From Nyssa sinensis (Eukaryota; Streptophyta; Magnoliopsida; Cornales; Nyssaceae), in the NCBI GenBank assembly GCA_008638375.1, contig CM018035.1, positions 30,413,307-30,477,306 on the forward strand: a stretch of 64,000 nt of DNA. Direction: 5' to 3'. The first letter of the stretch is position 1, and each line of letters starts with the position of its first letter. The notes beneath the pieces are model-generated. The model did no database searches and was not told where the DNA came from. It saw nothing but the letters and a program-made list of their open reading frames with translations. The position numbers were made by a program, and so were the translations under genes. This document shows, in pieces, positions 25,201 through 37,200 of the stretch.

Positions 25201-28200
25201 AGGTAGCGACGATGGGCAGGGCTCTTTTTGACTCTCCTCTACTTGGTTCCTCCTTGTCTTCATGGTATGGCTTCAAGTTACTTACATGGAAGACAGGGTG
25301 AATCTTAAGGTTCGACGACAGTTCCAAATGATAAGATGCCTTGCCCACTTTCCTTAGCACCGGGAAGGGTCCCTCGTATCGCCTCAACAACGCCTTATGA
25401 TGTCCTCGAAACTTCTTGTGTTGTGAGGGTAGTAGCTTGAGCAAGACAAGGTCTCCTGTTTGGAACTCCACCGGCCTTCGCTTTTGGTCAGCCCACTTTT
25501 TCATTTTCTTTGCTGCCTTCTCTAGATAAGTGCGGGCCTACTCTCTTTGGTCCTGCCAGCCCTTGACCGCTTTGTAAGCTGCGGGACTGCTCCCCGTATA
25601 GCCTGTCGTGACTGTGCTAGGTGTCAAGGGTTGCTGCCCTGTGGCTAGCTCAAAAGGACTATGCCCTGTTGACTCTGAGCGCTATAAGTTATAAAAGAAC
25701 TGGGCTACATCCAACAACTTTGCCCAATCCCTTTGGTTGGCACTCACATAGTGCCTCAAATATATCTCTAACAAGGCATTCACCCGTTCTGTCTGGCCAT
25801 CCGTTTGGGGGTGAAAGCTTGTAGAGAAGTTCAGCTCCGATCCCATCATTTTGAAGAGCTCCGTCCAAAACCGCCCGGTGAAGCGTTTGTCTCTGTCGCT
25901 CACTATAGATCGCGGAACTCCCCAATACTTAACCACATTCTTGAAGAATAACCGGGCTGCTTCTTCTGCCGTGCAGTTCGTTGGGGCGGGTATGAAAGTT
26001 GCATACTTGGTGAACCTGTCAACCACCACAATAATTGACCCGCACCCTTCTGACTTGGGTAGTGCCATAATGAAATCTAGTGAGACACTCTCCCAAGGTC
26101 TCTCTGGAATGGGAAGCGGCTCCAACAATCCTCCAGGATGCTGCTGCTCCACCTTGTATTGTTGGCAAACAAGACAAGTCCGCACATATGTCTCTACGTC
26201 ATCCCTCAGCTGTGGCCAGTAGTAGGTGTCTCCAACTAAAGCCAATGTTCGATGAGTGCCCGGATGCCCTGCCCATTTGGAGTCATGACACTCCTTTAAG
26301 ATTTCCTTCCGCAAGCTTCCCTACTTGGGCACATAGATCCGGTTCCCCTTTGTGTAGAGAAGGTCCCCTTCTAGCCAAAATCGCCGTGTCTTGCCCTCCT
26401 TTGTAAGCTCTATAATGCTCTTGGCCATAGGGTCATGCTGCAAACCTTCTCGAATCCGATCCAAAAGAGGGCTTTGCGGGCGTGTCATAGCTGCGAACTC
26501 AGCCTTTCTACTTAAAGCATCCGCCACTAAGTTAGCCTTGCCGGGTTTGTACTGCAACTCATAGTCGAACTCCGCCAAGAAGACTTGCCACCTAGCTTGC
26601 TTTGGAGAAAGCTTCTTCTGTGACTGAAAGTAGCTAGTGGCCACATTATCTGTCTTTACTACAAACTTGGAGCCAAGTAAGTAGTGTCGCCAAACCCGTA
26701 GGCAATGAATGATTGCAGACATCTCCTTTTCTTGTACCGTATAGCGCCTCTCCGTGTCGTTGAGCTTCCGACTCTCATAAGCTATAGGGTGCCCTTCTTG
26801 CATAAGAACTCCCCCAATAGCAAAGTTCGATGCATCAGTGTGAAGCTCAAATGGCTTGCTGAGATCTGGTAAGCTCAACACTGGCTCCTCCATAATTGCC
26901 TTCTTCAGTCCCTCAAAGGCATTCTGGCATCGGGCAGACCACTCCCATGTCTTGCCCTTCTTCAAGAGATCCGTGAGGGGTGCAGCCTTAGAAGAATACC
27001 CCTTAATGAACCGCCTATAGTAGTTGACGAGTCCCAAGAAAGATCGCAACTCCGACACTTTAGTAGGCGGATCCCATTCTTGTATAGCCCTCACCTTGGC
27101 CCCATCCATCATAAGTCTTCCATCCTTAATCCGGTGTCCCAAGAAGCTAACTTCCTCTTGGGCGAAGGAGCATTTTTCCTTCTTCACATACAACTCGTTC
27201 TCCCGTAGTATCTTGTCACACAGGTAGTCTTGGGTTCATCCCCTTTAGCAATCCGCACCTGATAATACCCTGAGCGAAGGTCGAGTTTGGTGAAGTACCT
27301 CGCTCCTCCAAGTTGGTCGAACAAGTCGGCTATTAGTGGGATGGGGTATTTGTTCTTCACAGTCACCTTGTTGAGTGCCCGATAATCAATGCATAGACGC
27401 AAAGACCCATCATGCTTCCTTTGGAATAGCACTGGAGCTCCATAAGGTGCCTTTGACGGTTGAATGAAGCCTGCATCAAGTAAATCCTTCAATTGCTTCT
27501 TCAACTCCTCTAACTCCGATGGGGCCATGCGGTATGGTGCCTTGGCAGGGGGCTTAGCCCCAGGCTCCAGCTCTATCTGATGATCCACCTCCCTCTTAGG
27601 TGGTAGTCTTTTGGGCAACTCCTTAGGCATTACATCCTTGTACTCGGCCAATACCCACTCTATCTCCTTAGGCATCTCCTCTGAAGCACCTTGGGGGGAG
27701 TCATCCGTCTTCAAAGCCGCAAGGTAGGTTGACTCCCCTTTCTTCAAGCCCTTAGAGAATTGCATTGTCGACAGTACCTTGGACTCGATCTTGGCTTGCC
27801 TCGTTACTGGAACCATGCAAGTTGTCCCTTCTTCAGCGATACACATGACATTGGAGGAAGGAACTGGGAAAGCCTTGACCTTGTCCATGAAGTCCATGCC
27901 AAGCACCATGGGGTAATCATCCATGGGAATGACTGAGAAATCTGCCACTCCACTCCATGAGCCGATACACAATTTTTCCCCACGAACCACACCATCGATC
28001 GGTTTAGCGGCCGAGTTGACTGCTTTAAGCCACCCGCCTTCCTTGGTGATCTTGAGGCCTAGTCTCTTAGCTTCATCTGTCGCAACAAAATTATGTGTTG
28101 CCCCTGTGTCGACCAAGGCACGAGACTTGTTCCCATTCACCACTGTGTCTACATACATAAGTCCCTTGGTCGGGGCCTTAGATGCCTCAGCCTTAGTCTT

Positions 28201-31200
28201 CACAGCATTTAGAATCTGGAGTGAGCTCACCCTTGTCTCCTTTCCCGCATCATCTTCCTCTTCTTGCTGAGAAGCTAGGGCATTAAGGGCCTTCCTCTTG
28301 GGACAATCCCTAATGAAATGGGGTCCATCACAAAAGTAGCACGCCTTGTTGGGCTTGGACTGATCCTTACCCTTGTCACTTTTCTTGTCCTTCCCAGAGG
28401 GCGACTTCCCCAAGTCGGACTTCCCCTTGGATTCCTTGTCTCCCCCACCTTTCCCATAGTTGCTCTTCTGCCCCTTAGCTTTGTTATCATTCTTTTTAAA
28501 CTCTATAAGTGACTCCGCAGCCGCTATAGCTGAAGACAAGGTCTGCACACTACGACGCTGCAAGCTCTTGCTTAGCCCAGGGTTGGAGGCCACTCATAAA
28601 GTAGACAAACTTATCTTCCTCGGTGATATCCGGGATTTCAAACAAGAGATTAGTGAATTCCAACACATATTCCCGGATAGTACCCTTGTGTTTAAGCCAT
28701 CGAAGGTGTTCTTTGGCCTCAAACCGAGCATTCTCGGGGTAGAAGTGCAACTTAATATCCTGCTTAAAATCATTCCAAGTCTCAAGGGTGAACGTACCTT
28801 GCTCTATTTCAGTGCTTCGCCGTCGCCACCACAAGAGAGCATTGTCACTTAGGAACAAGGAAGCTTGTCGAGATCTTGCTAGCATCATCCTCCACACGCA
28901 AGTGCCGGAGGTACCTCTCGATGTTCCATAGGAACGTATCCAACTCCTTCGCATCCCGCTTTCCGTCATAGGCCTTGGGCTTTGGAGCATCCACCTTTGG
29001 CGCCTCACGAACCACATGAGCCCGATTGACCACTGCCTCTTTGCATAAAGTCCAATCTCCCTTCATTTCCTTTATCTCCTCACGGAACGAGGCCAGCTCC
29101 GCAAACACTTGGTCGAGTTGGCGCTGGAACTCTTGTCGAAGTGTGTCAGCCATGGAGTTCAAGGCTCCCAGTGCTTTGCCTCTAAGGTCCTCCACCGCGG
29201 CCTCTAGAGTAGCACTACTTGGGATCTCATCCTCTAGCTGCATGCCAATATCAGCCACGGCCCGTTCCATCCTCTCAAGCCGGGCCTCCATGGAAGCCGC
29301 CACGTCCTTCGACTTGGACCTGCCCCTCCTACCAGTGATGCGAGGATCCTCCTTTTCCTTAAGAGTAGTCTCCACAGGATCAGTGACATTCGAGGTGGTA
29401 GCCATCTCCGACGTTGCCTTAGTCACACACCTTGTAACCTTGGCTCTGATACCAACTGTCACGGGCTTAATATTTCAACCCACAACCCGTACGGCACTCA
29501 AGCTTCACGCCTTACTTGTGAACCCTTAAGTAAGCCTTAAGCACACCATCAAGATAGGAAAGAAGGAAGCACTCTTGAACACTTAAGGAAAGTGGACTTG
29601 TATTGCACAAAGCTTTACAACTCTTGGATGCTACACTTGCTTGGATGGTTTGGCCAAATGAGGCCTCCCCCTATTTATAGGTGGTTGGAGAGTTCTAGAT
29701 ATTCTCTAGAAACTTCTCACCTCCTCAAATGGAACATTCCCACCTCCTCAAATGGAACATTCTAGATACAAGTATGTACATGAATATTTAAGAATTCTCT
29801 AGACTAATCTAGGTTCCCTTTTATCTAGAGCTGTGTATAATTCTCTAGAAGCTTCTAGAAACTTGCCCAACTAGGTGAGGTCTATTTATTTGTGTGCAGG
29901 CCGTGTCACTAGGCAAGCCTTGGCACGGCATGGCTTGCTCAAGCCCTATGGACCCTTCGGTGTTGGATACTTGGTTACTTACAAGAATTGAGGTGGATCA
30001 TAGGGCATAGCTTGGTGGCATTATGGCTGGATTCGGTATGACTCAATGGCTGAATTACATTGGCAATGTGGGAATGACTCTGGTAGTTGAAGGTTGACTA
30101 AATGAGTGTCACTGCATGTGCGGGACACATGACTTGACAGCATTGCATGGGTGCGCTCCAACATGCAAGCAGTTGAATGCATGGCATGGGTGCAACCCAC
30201 CATGAACTTGGGTGGTTTGCTCTATTCGTGGCTGTTGGACACGTGGACAAAGATGGGCTAGCTTTGTGGACATCAGACGTGTGTATATACAACATGTGTG
30301 AGTGGAATGTGCTGGCACAACAGTTACAAGCAAGTGGCAGACAATTCTCCTCCATGAAGGTAGTGGCTTGTTGCAGTTTCAACTGCTCCATATAGGTGGC
30401 AACTTTGTGGGTATGGCAGCAAGGCATGAGCAGTTGTCAGTAATTTCCATGCCCTTAGGTGGCGTAGCTAGATAGTCCAGCAAACCCTTAGGCGGTTAGG
30501 GGTGTCAACCGTCATCCTCTTTGTGTATTTAACCACACCAAGGTCCTGCAATGGAGGCAGAGAGTCTTTTGTCGGATTAAGATTCCTTTGTAATCTAATT
30601 GATGTCAATATAAAGGTTTGGGAGTGTTTTCCCTGTAGATGTGTGTTGTGTTGTGTACTATGTTTACTGTTTGTTTGTGCTGCCTAACGTATTGTGGGCT
30701 GATTGCAGAGGCAATGCCATCATTGGGGTGACATTGTTGCCAAGCAAAAATTAATCTCGTGACAATAACCATGGTGTCTTAGGTTCAAGGATTACTTGCA
30801 CAACTATAACTAAGAATATTCTATTAAAAGGCAAGTAAAACACCATGTGGATGTTCATCTTAATTGGTTACATTCATTGTACTTCTTTTCTAACAAGTAC
30901 CCACATATTTGCTTTAGTATTTCTATATTAATGACTTGAGAGTAGTCACGTTTTCCAAAACCAAACATAACATTTGTTAATTATTTGGAATACTCACACC
31001 TAATTAGTAATCCTATGACTAAAGAACATATTTAAGAATAAAGTACTAGGAAGTGTAAGATAATTCTTAACTCCTTAAGAACATATCTTCTCAATTATAA
31101 TTTATGGACTAATCATGTAAATAAACAGCTGTCTAAACATGATAAAATAAATTTTTTGTTAACATAATATTCTTAAAACATTCCTCCAAGTATTGACTTT

Positions 31201-34200
31201 TAGGGCATATTACTAGCATCTCTCTCTCTCTCTCTCCCCATTTCTTTTGGAAGGTGTAATCTGTGCTGTGCCCTGTATGCTTATATGTAGTTTAATAGTA
31301 AGAGGTTCCGTAAAAGAAGTTCTAAAACAGTACTGTAGAGCATTGTGCTACTGACATAGGATAGATATAGTACCCTAAAAACATGGATATATGTTTTATA
31401 GTTATTGTAGGATTATTTAGTTTTCCAAATTTGAGCTTATCTCAAATTGGTTATTGTTGATAAAATATCTTTTAGCTTTATAGTTTTCTATTCAAAATAG
31501 AATTCTTTATTTTATTAGGATTAGGATAAAGATAGGAGTTATGGTTTCTTAGTCAAAATGGTAGTATTCTAGCTCGATAAATATGATGTAATATGTCTTT
31601 ATTATTCAGTTTTTTACTTTTTTTATTAATAATAATATAATTTCAAATTTTAGAGAATTTATTCTTTTTTTTGAGTTGATTGTTCCCCATTGTGGATATT
31701 GACTTTGGTCATATCCATCATTTTCACGTTTTCATACTGTGTTAGTTACTCTTAATGGGCATGGCACAGTTCTTCTTCATCTTCTTTCTTTTCTTTTGTC
31801 ATGTTTTGAATCTTTTGATAATTAGTATCTTATAACATGTAGAAGAGTGGCCAACTATTTCAATTTCTTTCTCTGTGTTTTTTTGTTCACCTCATTTTCC
31901 TCTTTTTTGTTTCTTCATTCTGCTTGAACTCGGTTTGAATGTTTTGTCTTGCAGGATTTTATACCACAAATTAAATCCCAGTATAGAACTTATGAAGATG
32001 CTTTCTTCAAGAAAATTAAAGGTGGCTTGCTATGACTTGGAATTAGTAAATGTATTGGTGAACTTAAATGTGTATTTTTCTTCAGTCCTTCAAACACATG
32101 GATTATGAAGTTCTTAATGGATTCCAGCTGCTGGTCCTGGGGGTTATCATCCTTAATCAGTCTATGTCCATTGGATTTTGGATCATCTTATTCTTGTTGA
32201 AGGGTGAATCACCCAAATTCAACAAAACCAAGTTTTATCACCAATATTTTTGGTTTCTAGTGTCCTGTGGTTTGATTTGAATATGGGCAATGACTTGTCA
32301 AGGATGTTGTTGGAGGATTATCATTTTGGAATAATTATCACATTGGCCAAATTTTCAGCATGCGAGCTTGTTTAACCGATGGATTATTTTGGTTTTTTAT
32401 TATTTATACATCTACTGTGCTTACGTTTAACAGATGAGATGACAAGTGCAAGAGAACACCCAGTTGTAGCTGCTGGGGTTGCTGTTACAGCTGGGCTCCT
32501 TCTTATGCGAGGTGTGAATTCAGATCCTTTTGTCTTTTTGATTCTTTCATCCATTTCCCCTGATGTACGATTATGCATTTTTTGAAGAACAGTTATTTCA
32601 AACATATGTCTCATGGAATTCAAACTGCTTCAGGGTGGTAGCTGATTTTATGTCAGTGTATCTAAATGTTTTCCATATGTTTCAAACCCACTTGTACAAT
32701 AGTCTGCAGTGAAATACTCGTAAAAAAAATAATGAAATAAAATTAAAAACAATAGTTTGCAGTGAAATGTTATGTATTTCTATTTTCAATATTAACAATT
32801 AAAACAGAATGTGGATTTATGTAGCCATTGCCTGCTGATTGGGCCTAAGACTTTGTTGTGTTGTGTCGAATTGATTTGTATGAGCCATGGAACTTTGAAC
32901 CATGTGTAGAAGGCATATACACAAAGCATTATATTAGTGGGTGAGGCACGGTAGAAACTACAGCTTTGAGTTCAGGGGAGAGTTTGGGCATAATGTTAGA
33001 AAGGGAAGGTGTCACAACCCCAATCCCGGATCATTAAAGAATGTGGTGCATGATTGGCTACCTAGGTCCTTTCCATTGACTTGTTAACCTGTGCAATTTT
33101 AAAATCTATGCAGTAGAAGCAAAATAAGGAATTATGTTTAATGGACAATCTCCAAATAAGGCCTTCCTCGATCAAAGCATCTAATTACCAGTCATACACT
33201 CAATTTCAAAGCTAGTTCAGAATTAGTATCATATTCACAATGATAAGTTGAGGGTATACATTTACATGCTAACTATCTCCAAACTTGAGTCCTAGATGAC
33301 CTGTTCTGTACCAGTCATTATAGTTTAAGGGTTACACACAATACTAGAATATATAATCCTACAAGTAGTCACAATACATCTTAAGCATCGCAAGTGGGGA
33401 GAACTGTTCACCGCATGGTCATGTAGGGATAGAAGCATGAACTGATGCAAAGTGGGCAGGTTCTAAGTCTAGAAAGGGATTCTGTCTTTTTTTTGGCTAT
33501 TGCACATTTGTAGGTGGATATCTACTGACATGGAGTAAGAGACAGTCCTTGCACTCAGATTAACAGCTTGTAGATGTTCAAACCACTTACTATTATTTTC
33601 CCAGGCCTGACCCATCTAAAGAAGGCTAAACCAAAGGGGATTGACGATGGGTGGTCATGGACAACTTACAATGACGATCATGTATTTAGATGGAAAATTT
33701 TTTGTATTCAGAAGTTGGTGTTCAACGAGAAGGGATCAATGGCAGCTAATCGAACATCGGAAGGGATTTATTTGACGCATTGTGGTGGGAATCAAGGATA
33801 TGGAGCGGGTATGTGATATGCTTGCCTTAACTTTGAAGGAGGACCAACAGAAGGGTTTATTCCTCTGACGAGGGATGGGGAAAGAAACTGGAAGGCAGTG
33901 AGGAACTTTTTTTAAGGTTGGTTTGTATATATTGAGACCCGTAAGGAAGAGTATGTGAGCTGTATAATCATGGTTTGGGGGAGGAAGGGAGGAGGTAGCA
34001 AAAAGCTTCTGAGCAATGGGGGGGTTTGGATAATCATAGTAAGCAGATGCTCATATTTACAGGTGGCTTAGAAAGAATGGTGGCCGGACTCGCCCCCCTC
34101 CAGGTGGTGCAGAAAGGGAATGGTTACCAAACTGAGTTCTCAGTGGACAATAATTCATGCAAGTAACAATTGAGGTTTAAGAAACAATGTCTGGTAGGGA

Positions 34201-37200
34201 GGTTTGGGTTGAACAATGATCCGGTGCTAGTAGGGGTGTAACTCGGGAGGGCCAACTTGAGCCTGGCCCAAACATTTGCGGGCTTGGACACAATTTTAAG
34301 AAAATCGGCTCTAAACTCCAAGCCCAATTTAAAATCGGGCTGGTCTTGGTCCTGATCATTCAAAACCCAAGCTCAGCTTGAGCCTGAATATATGTATTAA
34401 TATATTTTTTCCCACAACTGTTAGATTAAATCTGGTTCTAATCTAACCATCCATTCCATCATCTATATATAGTTTACATTTGCAACACGTCCTAAACTCA
34501 ACATAACCCTCTAGTGCAAGCTTCACGTCTGCATCATGTGCGAACCAATCTCCGGCCTTCTCTCAATGTCCATTCTCGCCGGCATTCTAGAGTATTTATC
34601 TCTGGCCTTCTTTCAACGTCCATTCTCTCCAGTGTTTTTTCAGCTGATCACTTTCCATCACCAAGTCACCTACATAGCTGCAACAACCAACGGATCTAGG
34701 AACCTATACATGCTTTTATGGTTTCAATCGGTCAAGATCAATGTTTGTTTTAACCATGGTTACCACAATTCGTTCCTCCCCTAGCGACCTGCGAATTGGG
34801 GTCACACGATCCAAGACAAGAATCATTAGCGATTTGGAACGCAAGATTTAGCGTTCCAATCTAAAATATCAAAAGTTCCCAAAAAATCATACAAAATACA
34901 CACACATCATTGGAATTTTATTTTATAATAGCTTGGATTCGTTGAAATCATTTTAGTGTATATATATACATTCCCATATTATTACAAATACACTCAAAAA
35001 AGTATATCACGTTCTAAATAAACGTATTTTGTTCTAACAAAATAATCCAAAGAAGCCTACCCTTAAAGTACCATATTTTATAACAAGTGACGATCTGCGT
35101 TCCAGTTCCAGTTCCAGTTCCAGTTCCAGTTCTCGTTCCCCATACCATAACGATTCACGTTCTAGGTAAAATTGGTTTTAACGTTTTGCAAAGGTTGGTG
35201 TTGATTTCTTTAAACCCTCACTTACTGTCTACCCTTCATGCGATCTAGAAATTAGAATGTTGATTATGCTTTCCTTGATGATAACCCATTTTGTGCAACC
35301 ATGCCCTATCTCAACTTTGATTGGTTTACTATGATTAATTCTCCTCACGGTTGTGGATCCTGGCCATATAAAGAAAATGATTGCACATAGTGGGGGCATA
35401 AATATGTGAAAGGAATAGATCAATTCTTACTGTTTCCTAATGCAACCCTCCTTTATTCGGGATTGGGACTGGCTGTGTAATGATATGACATTAAGCTCAA
35501 CACAAGTGGAGTTGGATAGAAGAGTTGATGAGGGTGGAAATAATGTGGGAAGGAAGCACAATGGGGGGAGCTTATTGGATAGGGAATTGAAAAACTTGTC
35601 TACTCTAATAATGTGGGAAGGAAGCATAGTGGGGGAACCTAATATGTGGCGCTATTTGCATCAGTGGGAACTTTGCTTCCGGGTTGGGAAGTGTCTCTGT
35701 CGTTTTCTCTTCTTATTACTCTTTTCATTCATGTTTTCTAACATTTCTAGTACCAACTAATTCATTCAGCGAGAAAGTAGCAAATCTCATACTCGAGCCC
35801 CCGATTTTACACCTAATTGCTTGAATCTTTTAATGGCAGTTCCTGCTCTGTTGGAGGTACCAATTAAATGACTATTGCAACAAATGAAGGCCCCTAAATC
35901 TAGAAATTATGAAAGGACCATCAACTTGAAAATCAAAACATTTGTAACATTGAAATAACAAATGAGCCGTGATTTTCAGTTCAATTTATAGAGCTATTAT
36001 AAGAAAATTTAGCCATAGTTATTGAGTTAGCTACTGAAGTAGTGTCGTAAGTCCCACCCCGTAGGGTTAGGACAACCAGCGATTTGCTTCTGGTAATGAC
36101 AGCCGTTTGGTAGTGTTGGTATTTTGATATGATTCATTTTATTAGTTTCCCTTGTTATGGGCCCCACTCAAAATGGATATTGGACAAAAGTTGGGTTGGC
36201 TAGACCAGCATGTAATAACCCGTGAATTTTAGGAATATTTTAAACTTTTATTTATTTAATGAATAGTGAATTGTGCCACTTAATTAAATTAACGATGCAT
36301 AATTAACCTAGATGGGGACGTAATTGGAGTTTTATAATGTAATTAAATTCAATGAGATTAAATTAGTGTATGTAGAACAAATAATAAAAGGGAAAATAAT
36401 GGTCTTACCCTTAATGAATTCAAATGAAAGAAATGGCTAGTGAGGGTAAATTGGTAAAATAACTTGAATTAGATTTTCTAAAAGATGCTTTCGGGTGTTT
36501 AGCTACAAGGATAGCCAACTTTACTAGTGTGGTTACAAATATAGGAACTTTACATGTTTGGTAGCTAGTGTAGTGACTTTGTGTTTTTGGTGACAAGAGG
36601 AGGATTTGGAGTGTTTGGTTAGGAAGATTGCCATACAAAACACTTGTTATACACAAAATTGGTGGTTTACACCACAAACACACACTAGAAACACACACAC
36701 AAACCGTGAGGTAGAGAAGAAGAGAGAAAGAGGAAGAAAGAAGAAGAAAGGAAGAGAGAAGAAGGGATTTTTGGCGACCCGACTTTGGTTTCTTGATACC
36801 AGGAGGTAGATACACACTTCTACACACATTTACTGGGAATCAATCGAAGGATATCAAAGGGAACAAGCTAGGGTTTTCTTAATCTCTTCACTTTTCTTCA
36901 TTGAATTGAGGTAGGGTTTCTAAAACTTAAGAAATGGGGATGAATAAGGGTGCTAGATAGGGGTGTCAATTCGTGTTATCGTGTCGTGTTCGGGTCGTGT
37001 CAAGGCATACATATTCGAAAATATGTGTAAACCCAAACCCTACACTATTGAACTAATCGTGTCAAGTTTCAAAACCCAAACCAAACCCATTTATTAAACA
37101 GGTTACACGTGTCGATACACTTAGCCCGTTTATTTTAATTTTTATATTTTTTAAATAAAAAAATTTACCTATCTTTTAAAATGTATAGATAATTTTCAAG

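Larger units (their letters stand above)
24535..29908 (-). mobile_element. Young chromovirus nested in the outer element's 3' LTR
   Basis: Two 452-bp LTRs (24535-24986 and 29457-29908) differ at seven positions by my count, about 98.5% identity, all transitions. CTAG flanks both sides (24531-24534 and 29909-29912), and the empty site is preserved in the outer 5' LTR as GCATGCCTAGG. On the minus strand the order is 5' LTR (29908-29457), primer-binding site, gag-pol (29405-24998), polypurine tract, 3' LTR (24986-24535). Total 5,374 bp, short for a chromovirus because part of RT is missing. It lies antisense to the host gene. The C-terminal chromodomain places it among chromoviruses; a Galadriel- or Reina-like lineage is possible but not shown. 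Confidence 0.93.
18538..30764 (+). mobile_element. Chromovirus (Ty3/gypsy) in intron 1, carrying a nested second element
   Basis: The 5' LTR is 18538-19681. The 3' LTR is split into 24238-24534 and 29913-30764 by the nested element. The flanks are ACAAC (18533-18537) and ATAAC (30765-30769), a 5-bp target duplication with one mismatch. A primer-binding site follows the 5' LTR and a polypurine tract precedes the 3' LTR. Without the insertion the element is about 6.85 kb. It lies in the same direction as the host gene. The two LTRs differ by many substitutions and small indels, so it is clearly older than the nested element. Confidence 0.88.
11913..31954 (+). other. Intron 1 of the RHIP1-like gene (20,042 bp)
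   Basis: It opens GTAATT and closes TCTTGCAG. Inside are a hAT-type MITE (12356-12795), an L1-type LINE pseudogene (about 13860-16270), unassigned repeat sequence, and two nested chromoviruses (18538-30764). Remaining stretches (11913-12355, 12804-13850) show only microsatellites such as the TA/CA run near 13186-13250. Confidence 0.8.

Noticed and set aside
27923..28852. Several + strand open frames
   Set aside because: Shadows of the minus-strand gag-protease region of the nested element.
29438..29460. tRNA-like sequence next to the LTR
   Set aside because: Only the short primer-binding complement is present; there is no cloverleaf or gene.
29026..29529. 167-codon open frame on the + strand
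   Set aside because: Antisense shadow of the nested chromovirus gag; it even runs into the LTR.
34514..34784. Two overlapping + open frames of 61 and 82 codons
   Set aside because: No recognisable motif and no repeat boundary or splice context. Overlapping frames in repetitive AT/CT-rich sequence are expected by chance.
36420..36827. 135-codon minus-strand open frame, Ser/Leu-rich
   Set aside because: Reverse of the purine-rich run in the intron 3 LTR; low complexity.
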